From the NCBI GenBank assembly GCA_000697665.1, contig KL197723.1, positions 460,833-524,832 on the forward strand: DNA of 64,000 nucleotides, given 5' to 3'. Origin of the DNA: Jaapia argillacea MUCL 33604. Its lineage: Eukaryota; Basidiomycota; Agaricomycetes; Jaapiales; Jaapiaceae. The notes under the pieces are model-generated. The model was not told where the DNA came from. It saw only the letters and a list, made by a program, of their open reading frames with translations, and did not search any database. Position 1 is the stretch's first letter. Each line of letters starts with the position of its first letter. Of this stretch, positions 23,264-33,700 are shown piece by piece. Both the position numbers and the translations under genes were made by a program.

Positions 23264-24787
23264 GTGCTTACCACTCTAGGAATTTGGAGGTTCACGAGCG
23301 TTTTGCCCAGGTTGTCTATAAATACCTGCAACTACGTCGACTTTTCTATAAACGTCGCGACGCTTATGTCCTCCTTTTGCCATCGCAGGGCTGCGGTCGT
23401 GCCCCCTATCGAGAAGGTACCCATCGAACTCCTCGGAGCCATATTCGTGGCTGGCCACAGGTCACAATGTCTCGCCTTCGAAGGCGGATGGAATTTCAGT
23501 TTTCGCAGCACTATATCCCTCGTTTCGCGGGGGTTTCGCGAGGTTGCGATACAAACCCCCGGCCTCTGGGGAGACATCCTCTTGTCTGTCGGACACTATG
23601 ACGACGATGATCATACCGAGAGACCTCCCATGGAGTACCTAGAAATGTGCCTACGCAGATCAAGCAACATTCAACTCCAAATCTTCGCCGCCAGGCTGTG
23701 TGATAAATGTCACAACGGGGATAACAGTTGTCCGCGCCTGGATCGCTGCATGGAGTTGATTGCCCCCCACCTTACCAGGATCCAGGCGATCGCACTTGTA
23801 GTCAATACGATGGAAGTCCCCGATAATCTCTTCGACCACTTGCGTGATGTTCACGTTCCAGCCATGGAAACTTTGTACCTCCACGACGAATACGACTGCT
23901 TGATCCTCGACTTTCCTATCTTCCAAGGTGGCGCTCCTCGGCTTTCATCACTTTCTATCCCCGCCGGCTTAGATGTTAGGTTGGAAGCTGGCCCTTTCCT
24001 TCCCCTTGCGGCGGTTACAGACCTCTATCTCGATGGCACATTCCAAACCATGACATCGGACCAACTCGTCACTCTGACAGAGGCAACACCGCAGTTGCGA
24101 GAGCTATCCTTGTCTCATCCGAGTGTCATCGTCATCAACCGTCCTGAACATCAAGTGCCATGCATCCGCCTCCCCAATTTGACTTCGCTCACTCTTTTCG
24201 GGGACGCTTCCAATTTCATCTCGCATCTGCATTCACCCACAGTCCAACACCTCTGCCTCAGCGGGTATTCGATCCCGAGATCGGTGAAAATCATTGCCTC
24301 TCAGCGTAAGTTCCCGGCTCTCGAATCTCTCAGCATGGACCAGTACTACGAACAAGAGCCCACGATATACACACCTGAATTGGCTCGGAGCACCCCCTTG
24401 CTGAAGGATCTTCACTTGCCGACGGACTCAACCGCGGCGAACGCATTTCTAGCGTTTCTTCGAGAACCACTTCCCGAAGATCCTACAGTGCCGGGCTGTT
24501 GCTCGCTCCCCTGGCCCCTTCTCCAATCCCTGAGACTGTCCAGTGTCAGGCCCGAACCACTCCGCGAACTCTTGATAGCTCGTATCCAACATGGTATCCC
24601 TATTCAAAGCCTCACAGTGTGTGATCGATCGAACCAACTTCCAAGCGGTGCTGACGGTATGGAGATGGTACGGTGGATAGAGGCACAGCACGCCGAGCGT
24701 AGCTTGGTTGCAGACCGCCTGGCTGGTTGGATGCGACAACATGGAATGAGAGACGCAGGGACAGGGGCGGGAACGGAGACGGGGTAG
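23264..24787 (+). CDS. F-box/leucine-rich protein, agaric type (507 aa)
   Basis: A single long exon. An F-box-like domain lies at about residues 48-110, with P-P-I-E-K-V-P-I-E-L-L-G-A-I-F and S-L-V-S-R-G-F-R-E-V-A then W-G-D-I. The rest is an irregular leucine-rich region ending in the usual L-R-E-L-L-I-A-R-I-Q-H-G segment. F-box proteins recruit targets to SCF (Skp1-cullin) ubiquitin ligases; the target is unknown. The first ATG in frame is at 23264, but translation may start at 23366 (M-S-S-F), just before the F-box. The gene is convergent with DUF6533 copy E, and its decayed relatives lie convergent with copies A, B and G. It is the only copy in the window without a visible break. Confidence 0.8.
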   Translation: MLTTLGIWRFTSVLPRLSINTCNYVDFSINVATLMSSFCHRRAAVVPPIEKVPIELLGAIFVAGHRSQCLAFEGGWNFSFRSTISLVSRGFREVAIQTPGLWGDILLSVGHYDDDDHTERPPMEYLEMCLRRSSNIQLQIFAARLCDKCHNGDNSCPRLDRCMELIAPHLTRIQAIALVVNTMEVPDNLFDHLRDVHVPAMETLYLHDEYDCLILDFPIFQGGAPRLSSLSIPAGLDVRLEAGPFLPLAAVTDLYLDGTFQTMTSDQLVTLTEATPQLRELSLSHPSVIVINRPEHQVPCIRLPNLTSLTLFGDASNFISHLHSPTVQHLCLSGYSIPRSVKIIASQRKFPALESLSMDQYYEQEPTIYTPELARSTPLLKDLHLPTDSTAANAFLAFLREPLPEDPTVPGCCSLPWPLLQSLRLSSVRPEPLRELLIARIQHGIPIQSLTVCDRSNQLPSGADGMEMVRWIEAQHAERSLVADRLAGWMRQHGMRDAGTGAGTETG

Positions 24788-25215
24788 AACGGCTATGCTT
24801 TGGGGGAAACTTTGTGCGAGTGGTATCGGGCGGACAACTGGAGTCTCACTATTGGGCTCCTTGGGTGTTACAGGTGTCCCGATGCTGTCGGCAGTCTCGT
24901 GCAGTTGACCGCCCTTGAAAGCTGGGTGGATTCGGGTATTTGGGGAATGTCGTAGCTTGAGGGATGGGATGAATGAGTGACCATACTAATGGTCCATTGG
25001 GATTCAAAAAATTTATCATTTGAAGGCGGTCATGGGGTGTGAATGGAAAGATCAAGTAACGGCTTAATATCTACTTAGTGTACAGTGGATATCATTATGA
25101 CAAGTAAACCCGCAGCACCATCGTGTTTATCATGTTTCTTCCGTAATGTCAGTCGGGATGGCAAATGTTACTAGTCAATCATCGACGCGCCTCCAAGCGC
25201 TACGCCGTCCTCCGA
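24788..25215. other. Intergenic region between convergent F-box and DUF6533 genes
   Basis: This holds the 3' flanks of both genes. Its copies recur 3' of copies F (about 27590-27860), G and H, with a shared block CAGTGGAT(A/G)TCATTA and an AATGTCAGTCGGGA block. No gene is seen. Confidence 0.5.
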
Positions 25216-27081
25216 CTATGCTACCTCTTGTCGCGATCCCCCCTCACCCCTCTCGTCCCTCTCGTCCCCATCATCTTCGTGTCTATCACGAGCCGAGCTT
25301 TCAGCAGGATCAGCACCCGAAGACAACTCTCCCTGATGTATTCCATCTGCCAACTGCCTCAACTGGAATTCGATCTCCTCCGTGTTTACACAGTGCTCGT
25401 GTTGATATGATACCTCCCGGATGTTGAGGATGAGCCGACAGCCTAGCGTGCAGGTCACAGCGATATTCAAACTGCTTAAGATCTCGATCCAGATTATCTA
25501 GTGATACAGCTAAGTCTTCAGTGCCCAAAAAGAACGGAAAGGAGCAAGCTCACAGGTAAAGCAAACCAGGCAATGACCGTGAGACAATAAATCGAGAAGA
25601 TACTGGAAACTGTGGGATGAGCTGGATCAACAATAACCGAATCGGATAGACAAACATCAAGAAATATAGGATGTTATCTCTCACGAGGACCTCAACAGCG
25701 CCGTTTCTTGTCCAAGGATGATTGAGCCGGAGTAAATGTAACAACGTCTTGTAGAGGGCGAGAAAGAATAAGATTCCTTCAAAAACCATCATCGCGATCC
25801 ACGTCCCGACTACATTCGATGGAAAATTGGTCACTACACAATTCGTCCAGATGCCGAGCTTGATGGCGATGACTGGCGAGAAGCGAGAAGAGTTAAATCA
25901 GCAAATCACAAAAAAAAATTGATGAAGGATCATGTGATACCATGGACCTCTTGATACTTGGCGAAAACAGCCAGTGAAGTTGCCATTTGGACGACGAAAC
26001 ATGTGAAGGTGAGAGCAAGAACCCATTTTGCGCGGTTGTATAATGCATAGACTCGGAATTGCATGATAACTTTGAAGGCAGAGGTAGGAACGCGAGATGA
26101 GACTTGACAATAGTGCCAGGTATAACGCTGCAAGGGCAATGTCAATGCATACCTTGCACTACGAAGGTAGGTATTGTGGTACCCCATATTTGTAGCAGAA
26201 AACGGCCGTGACCTGGAGCATGACAGCTTAGCAATTTAACAATAGAAAGGACGTGTACTAACATCTAGGTAACCAACGTAGGTGGTAGATGACATAGTTT
26301 ACACAAATGATCCTTGACTCACGCCTGACGACAGTGGGAGCAAGTCCATCATGAGTTCAGGAACAAAGGACGAGACGAGAAGCTCACGTTATCTGAGGTT
26401 GCCTCAGTGAGGAGAACTATGCATTTACAAATCAATACTAGTAGGCGTGCCGGACGAACGGCAGGGCAAGTCACTGACGAACGTACGGATCAAAATGGCC
26501 CTACCCACAAGAAAGGGAGCATTAGTATGAAATGATCGATCATTTATCGGAAATGGAGACTTACACAATGACGCCATCGCCACAGTATCGAGTCTGTACC
26601 AAGATCAACAGTAGGTTCGCGGAGGAGTGAGAAATGCCTGTACCAGTAGGAAAAATATCTTCGCTGAGATTCCCGGACGCTTCTACCAATTCCAAATTCT
26701 CCAGTTCAGTGGTCGATAACACAAAAGAGATTAAAGAACACACCCAGATAAGTTCGACCTAACCCGGTGGACATCATACATTCTCAGCAAAAGGTCCAGG
26801 GGAAAAGATAACGTTGTTGCACTACCTCTTGATCAAGGGTGATCACTAACCAAACAATCATGGCTTTCAGTGATACGGGGGAGAGACAAGCATGGGGAGT
26901 GCTCACGATGATCGTAAATTGTGGCAAAGGTTGCCGAAACTAGCGTAAGCGCACACAAAATATGGTCGTTAGATGCCAAGCGCCGACTTCCACATTGTTT
27001 CACTCTGAACTCACGTTGAAGGAGGCGGAGAAGCTGCAAGTGTTGAACCAAACCGACGATATCAACTTGAAGGTCTTGCAT
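25216..27081 (-). pseudogene. DUF6533-domain membrane protein, copy E (frameshifted)
   Basis: The start at 27081 opens M-Q-D-L-Q-V-D-I-V-G-L-V-Q-H; an extra in-frame ATG lies two codons upstream. The exons Y-D-H, F-D-Q-E and K-x-P-G-I, the V-I-M-Q-F-R-V-Y-A-L-Y-N-R-A-K-W exon, and the last exon C-R-L-I-L-N-I-R-E all match copy G almost identically. Near 25640, after F-L-M-F-V-Y-P-I, one base is missing relative to copy G (TTTCCG became TTCGG), so the frame is lost for the last membrane segment before the final exon. This is the left-arm partner of copy G in the inverted duplication. Confidence 0.65.
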
Positions 27082-27906
27082 GTACATGTGTGAGAAGAAA
27101 TACCAAAGGAAGAGGGTTAGAATGGGCCACAGCTAAAATGAGGGGGGGTAGGTTGGTCCTGCGAGACTGGATTCGAATTTTGATGGTGGCCAGCACGAAA
27201 TATGAGGGTTTTGACGATGGCAGTAACAGGCGGGTTTGATTGACTGACCACTCCTCGTCCGACCCATTGGCGGTTAGTACCTGATAGTGAATGGGGTCTA
27301 TGTCAGGTTTACGTGGGGTGAGTTGTCTTCTAAGTGGGTTGGTGTAGGTCGTGATGCGACTGTCAATGATCTCGACAAGTGTACAGGTAAACTGATCCTG
27401 CAGATCTCGGAAACGAGCCTTTTGTGGTATGGGCGGCGGCAACAGCCCCCGCGTTGCTTCGTCCGCCCACCGATTTGATGCGCGTTCCTGGGCCACTCAG
27501 ACCCCATGTGAGGGTTCCGTGAAGTCTTCCTACATCGCGAGCCAAAGCAACATGAGGTTCCATCATCCTGGTGCTACAGCATTCGTCGTCTCGTGAAGTT
27601 GACTGGCCTTGAAAACTGGATGAAGTCGGGTATTGGGAAGATCGGAGTGTGTTGATGGGACTCATGAGTGAGTGACGATGCTGACAGTCCATCAGAACTC
27701 TAAGGTTCATCAGGCAAGGTAGTATGGGGAGCGAATAGAAAGACCATGTAACCGATGTCTATGTAGCTTACAGTGGATGTCATTACGCAAGTAAAACCCC
27801 TTGTTGCCATCATGTTGATCGTGTTTCTCGCACAATGTCAGTCGGGACAAGAAAGGGTACCGGTGGATCACTGATGTGCTTCCACTAACACCACACTATC
27901 CTCAGA
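27082..27906. repeat. Spacer between copies E and F
   Basis: 27082-27290 is the upstream region of copy E. From about 27590 it is a copy of the F-box 3' flank seen at 24895-25160, so an F-box gene once stood 3' of copy F and has been deleted. The short frames at 27062-27710 on the minus strand are not recognised. Confidence 0.5.
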
Positions 27907-29739
27907 TTATACTGTCCCCTGTCGTGATTCTCCTTCAGCCACCTCGTCCCCTCCATGGTCGCATCGACCACGAGCCGAGCTATCGGCAGGATCACCTGAA
28001 GACAGGACTCCCCGATGAACTCCATCCATCAACTCCCTCAACTGGAAATCGATCTCCTCTGTGTTTACGCACTCCTCGTGTCGATACGATGCCTCTCGAA
28101 TATTGAGGAGGAGCCTACAACCGAGCGTGCAGGTCGCCGTGACATTTAGGCTGCTTAAGACCTCGATCCAGATGATCTGTTGGTATGAAACAAACGGTTA
28201 GGTCTGACCCAGAGAAGAATGGGAAATCTGTGTCTGGGAACGCACGGGTAAAGTAAACCAAGCGATGACCGTGAAACAGTAAATCGAGAATATACTGAAA
28301 AAGCTGGGATGAGCAATTTTCAACGGCAAAAGGAGATCGGATGGACGAACACCAAGAAATATAGGATATTGTCTCTCAGGAGAACCTCAGTGGCTCCATT
28401 CCTTCTCCAAGGATAATTAAGCCGGAGCAAATGTATCACCGTCTTATAGAGCACAAGAAAAAACAAGATTCCTTCAAACGCCATCATTGAGAGCCATGTC
28501 CCGACGGACTGTGTTGGCATCTGAGTCACCAGACAGTTCGTCCAGATACCGAACTTGAGGGCGATGACTGACGAAATCAGTGAAATCAGCAAATCACAAA
28601 GAATGACGAAGGAGCGCGAGGAGAGTGGTGTTACCTCGGACGTCTTGATACAAGACGAACAAAGCCATTGAAATTGCTATTTGAATCACAAAACACATGA
28701 AGGTGAGACCAAGAACCCATTTCGCACGGTTGTACAATGCGTAGACTCGAAACTGCATGATGACTGTAGAGGTGGAGGTAGAAACGCGAGATGAGATTCG
28801 ACAATAGTGCCAGGGATTGGAATATCCCTAAAAGGGCGACGCATGCGTACCTTGCACAAACCAGGCAGGTATTGCGGTAGCCCATATTTGCAGCAGAAGA
28901 CGATCGTGGCCTGGTAAATGAGAGTTGAGCATTTTGTCGATAGAGATGATGTGGACCAACATCTATGGGACCAACGTAGGTGGAAGATGACACAATGTAA
29001 ACAAGTGATTATTGACTCACGACTGACAATGGTGGGGGCAAACCCATCATGAGTAGACGAACGAACGGTAAGACGAGAAGCTCACGCTATCTGAGGTTGG
29101 CTCGGTGAGCATAACTACGCAGTTGAAAGTCAATGGGGGCCGGATGGACGGAAAGGCAAACATACGGATCAAAATGGCGCTGCCACGAGAAAGGCGACAT
29201 TGGTATCAAATCATTGATCATTTAGTGCAAATGGAGACTTGCATGACGAAGCCATCGCCACAGTATCGAGTCTGTGCCGCGATCAACAATGGTATCATGG
29301 CGGAGTGAAAACACATTTACCAGTAGGAAGAATATCCTTGCCGAGATTCCCGGACGTTTCTACCAAACTCTCAGATTCAGCGATCGATAACGCAAAAAGA
29401 CATTAAACAACATACCCAGATAAGTTCGACCTAACCCAACGGCGTCAAACATTCTCAGCACAAATTTCAGGGGAAAAGATGACGTCGCTTCATTACCTCT
29501 TGATCAAAGACAATCACTAACGAAAGGATCTGGGGCTTCCGGTGATTCGGGGGGATACAAGCGTGGTGAATGCTCACAATGATCGTAAATGGTGGCAAAG
29601 GTTGCCGAAACTAGGGTTCAAAAAGATGCTTGTTGGAGGCAAAACACCGAGCCAACACATTCTCCCCTCTGAACTCACGTTGGAGAAGACGGAGAAGCTG
29701 CAAGTGGTGAACCAAACCGACGGGATCGAAGTCTTGCAT
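27907..29739 (-). pseudogene. DUF6533-domain membrane protein, copy F (frameshifted)
   Basis: The first exon reads M-Q-D-F-D-P-V-G-L-V-H-H-L-Q-L-L-R-L-L-Q. The core exons, the T-A-I-P-A-W-type exon and the M-Q-F-R-V-Y-A-L-Y-N-R-A-K-W exon are kept. The tail is rich in charged residues and ends R-Q-G-T-V. After D-N-I-L-Y-F-L-V-F-V-H-P-I-S-F, a one-base loss shared with copy H shifts the frame (near 28316) and gives a TGA within a few codons. Copies F and H are each other's closest relatives in this region. Confidence 0.65.
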
Positions 29740-30603
29740 ATGTGGGAAGAAATAGCCGCAAGATAGGAGGGGGGATGGTCCAGCTAGAACGAGGAGGGTC
29801 AAGTTAATGACTCTGGTCGTCAAGCTTGCGAGCCTGGATTCGATGGCCCAGTAAGTACATCGGAAGATATGAGAGGTTTTGAAGACGGCAGTAATAGACG
29901 GGACTAATTGTTCGTTGCATTTAGCGCCGTTAGCACCTGAGATTGAATGGGGGGAACCGAGGCGGTGATACGTCCATCCCCAATCGCACCGGTATTCTCA
30001 TTCTTGTGCCATAACTATTGAGGTCGGGGTGAGGCAACAAAAAGAAAACGAAGTTAGATCATAGGATAATCGTCGGAATCAGGGTACACTTAAGGTTCAT
30101 TGATGGAAGGAACGTCGACGAGATGGCTACCATCAAGCTCAAGTAAGTCGCCATGACCAACTCGCTCGCGATCGGCGCCAACGGGGTTCTTGCAGAAACG
30201 AGTCCATCGAACGATGAACCATCATCGTCCGACTCGGAACTACGACCTTATCAGTAGTCTGATAAGACGGCGGCCCGCCTTGGTCCGATGCAGAGTGCGA
30301 CCAGTGGCATTGTAAAAGGCTCAGTCCGAGTTGAGTCCGAGGGTCTTAACCGTCCCTCTCGCCGAATTTTATTGACCCTGTAGATGTTCAATTGAGTGTG
30401 TGGTAAATGATACTGGGGGGGTTCAGAGGGGGGAAATCGAAGTGATGTGGATCTAGGATTCGGATGGTGTAAGTACACGTTGACTGGCGCACCGCGCGAG
30501 AGTAAGCGGGTCTGGGCTTGGGCGTGCTGGTGACCCTTCGCGTTCGTGATAAAAACGCGTGACGTCACGGAAAACGTGTCAGCCTTCCTCACTCTCGACC
30601 ATC
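29740..30603. repeat. Upstream region of copy F and promoter of the F-box gene
   Basis: This is related in reverse orientation to 44130-44900 and 50200-51240, the regions upstream of copies G and H. A shared mark is GACCCTG(T/C)(A/G)GA...CAATT near 30375-30400. The last ~60 bases, with GCGTGACGTCACGGAAAACG, match the sequence just before the second tandem F-box gene and should include its 5' leader. Confidence 0.5.
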
Positions 30604-30731
30604 ATGATGACCACCGCACCGACGCTGTCGCCTGAACTCACGGACAAAATTATTGACCACGCCGCGAATCTTTGCAGATTCGACGACCGACCTCTTCGAT
30701 CCTGTGCACTTACGTGCCGAGCGTGGCTACC

Positions 30732-30745
30732 ACGATCCCGTTTTT
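30732..30745. repeat. Target-site duplication of the LINE, 3' side of the element
   Basis: The 14-bp sequence ACGATCCCGTTTTT is identical to 35867-35880. In the uninterrupted duplicate gene the equivalent site reads CCGCTCTCGTTTTC, present only once. Confidence 0.85.
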
Positions 30746-33700
30746 TTATTTTATTTAGACAAGCGTCTATCACCAGGTGGCTACTGACTATCGGTACAGT
30801 GCCAGCACGGCGAGCTCTACGAGCGCGCTATAGCGGGGCTACCACAGGGGCTGCCCCGGTCCGAGGGAAAATGCGCTTATGCACACCCCAGCATAGGCCA
30901 GGGTAGTGTGAGACTCCGTACGCCGCCTGGTCGTTCCGTTAAGTGGGAACCCTGGGCGGCCTGATACTCACTAAAACCTCGAGGGCAGAGGCCCATTTTT
31001 CGTCCAGTTCAGATTCGTTATCAAGTGTGCCTTTCCAAGTCTGTCTCACCAGGCTCGCTCTTGCTCGCGTCCGCACGAGCCTGCCCGCCACCACTCTATC
31101 TATCGCCAGTCGTTTATTGATGGCGGCTATCCATCGGGCAGTGATGCTCTTTGTCGTATGGGTTCATTCCTGTATCACTCGTTCGCATTGGATGACCCAG
31201 ATGAGGTATGCTGACTCCGATATGAGAATTCGCAGTAATCGCGAGGCTCCCCAGTTGGGGGAGGCCTCCACTCGGTTGTCCTGGTCTCTCGCAGGCTGGG
31301 ATCGTCTTCGTCTCATTGTTAAGGAGCCTGCACCCAAGATCGTGCCCAGGTGTATCTCGGGCCACTCACCTTTCGACACTGGCCACAGGTCTTTTGCCAG
31401 GGTCCATACCGTCGAGATCGCGGGCTCTACCTGGCATTCGGTGAGAATGTGTTCCATTGATTCATCTTCGGCCCCGCAGCTGGAGCATCGAGCACGTTCT
31501 TGTTTGTTCGGGATGGGAAGCCAATACTTCCCCACTTTTTGTGTCTTATGGAGAGTTTTGTAAATGAATTGTTGTATTGGGTTCCGAATATCTTTGTTCC
31601 GGCAACCTTTCCAGATGGTTGCATCTGTTTCACCATCGGGAGATAGTTCCTTAAGAGCCGCGCGTGTGATTTCCAGCCTAGTCCGTGCCCCCGGTCGTGT
31701 TGGAGGTATACTTCTGCTCTGAATCCCCTGATAGGCTATTGCCTGGGTCATTGTAGCCAGCTTAGCACCCTGTAGATCGAACTCCTTTGGAACCAATAGA
31801 TCAAGCTGGTCTGGTATCAGCTTTGCTGCTCCCGCTGCTGCCATTCTGTCGGCTGCATCATTTCCTTGGTCACCACTGTGTCCCTTCACCCACCAGAATG
31901 TCGTTGTCGCTGACCGTGTTCTCAGACGATAGGCAGCTGCCTTGAAGAACTCACTGTTCTCTACCCCAATCCAGCCTCGGTCTTCCCACTCTGGGAGGTG
32001 TTTTGTGAGGCCATCAATAACATACATCGAGTCAGTTACAAAGGTAATCGGGGCAAACCCCTCTATGATCTGGGCTGCTACCAGAACTGCCACTATCTCG
32101 CCAACTTGGTTGGACTGCTTATTACCCGGCACTCGGATGGAGCGGTTTTTTGGGTGTCCCTCTTCGATCCAAATTCCACTCCCACACTGTGCATTTGCTT
32201 TCCCGTTGTTTGTGCAGGAGCCATCTGTGTACACTGTCAGATGTTCATGGAGCATGTTCATGCCTCCGACAGGTTCGGTCAGCCGGTACCCTGGGATGTT
32301 GGAGATGCTGTCTGGGTGTGTAAAAATGCGGAAGCATTCCGCGATGCTCGCCCGTACAGTGACGGTTGGGTCAAACAGTATATCGCCTCTATCTTGGTGT
32401 GCCTGTCTGTTCTTCTCCTTGCGATGATGGGTTAGTGTCAGGCCGTCAGCCAGTGGCCTGACTGTCAGATTAAACTTGGGTGGGGTTTTCTGCAGGATTT
32501 TCGCCGCTCTTTTGCAGCAGACGGTGGGGTTTTCACACCCCACTCTGTGGTCGTCTTTGCACAGTTGGCACTTACAGTCTTTCCTCGGCTTGTGTCTGCT
32601 GTCATCAAGACGGCGTTTCAGTCCCAGCAGGGTGGCTACTGTGGTTGTTCCATGGGTGTCCTTGATGCACTTGTGGGTTGCTGAGTTGTACGTTCCCGGT
32701 GGTACACCAATGTGGAACCACGCAGGAAGTTGTTTTTGCAGGCGCTCGTCTATTGCAAGGGGAGCGAAGCTGACGTCGAACATTTTTGCCGTGCGTAGCA
32801 TTGATAGGACATCGCTCAGGAGTGAGTTTGCTCAGCATCCCTGTGTAGGGACATCCCAGTTTTGTAGGAATGTATTCAGGCTGGCCTTGTCATAGATCCC
32901 CTTAGGCACCAGTTTGTTAATCATGATGTCGGTGACAAATGCCCACGCTGGGCGGTGTGGGCTGATGTTAAGATATGACCGGGCCCATGTGATCTCAATA
33001 GCCTGGTTTCTCGCTATTATGTTCAGCAGGTTTATACCTCCCTCAGCTCGGGGGCGGTAGAGGCACTCGATGGCTATTGCAGACTGTTTTCCTTCCCACA
33101 CAAACTTCCGTATCATATCTATCAGGAGTACTTCAATGGCTTTCGGCATACCCTGGACCTTGGTGAGGTACTGAGTCATGCCTCCAACAACCATCTGAAC
33201 GATCAGTCGTTTAGCGTCCATGGTTGGGTGGCCGAGTTGCCACCTGTCGAGGTGCGACTGAATTTTTACGAGGATGGGCTCCCATGGAGTTACATTGCTG
33301 ACTTTGTTCCCTATCCACGCTCCCAGCGAACGGACTGGATCGCCATCCTTTGCAATGTGGATTCTGGCGTCCAGTGGTTCATCGTCTGGGTGGATTCTTC
33401 TGGTTGTTATAATCCTCTCCCTGTGCTGCTCACTTCCAATGGGGATAATCTCAGTCTTTCCTATATTGAATTTGGCCCCAGATGCCTGGCACCACGATTG
33501 TAGGAGTTCTTGTAGGTCACTATATCGGTCATTCGCGCTTAAGTAGATCGTCGCGTCGTCAGCGAACAGGTTGATCAAGAGTTTCCGTTTCAGTCCCAGG
33601 ATCTTATAGCCCTCAAGTTTGTCTGAGTTACGGAGCATGCAGGCAAGTGGCTCAATCGTGAGGTCGAAGAGGAGGCACGAGAGAGGGTCACCCTGCCGTA

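Larger units (their letters stand above)
23150..27240 (+). repeat. Left arm of a ~4 kb inverted segmental duplication
   Basis: The F-box gene, its 3' flank and DUF6533 copy E reappear in reverse order and orientation at about 45150-49080. High similarity starts at the stretch TTGGGACAGACACGAGGTGTC (5' of the F-box gene) and continues past the start of copy E. The arms are about 18 kb apart. Boundaries are by eye. Confidence 0.8.

Noticed and set aside
25610-25660. A very short intron explaining the frame change in copies E, F and H
   Set aside because: It would be only about 23-30 nt, far below the 50-60 nt seen everywhere else, and copies C, D and G are open there without it.
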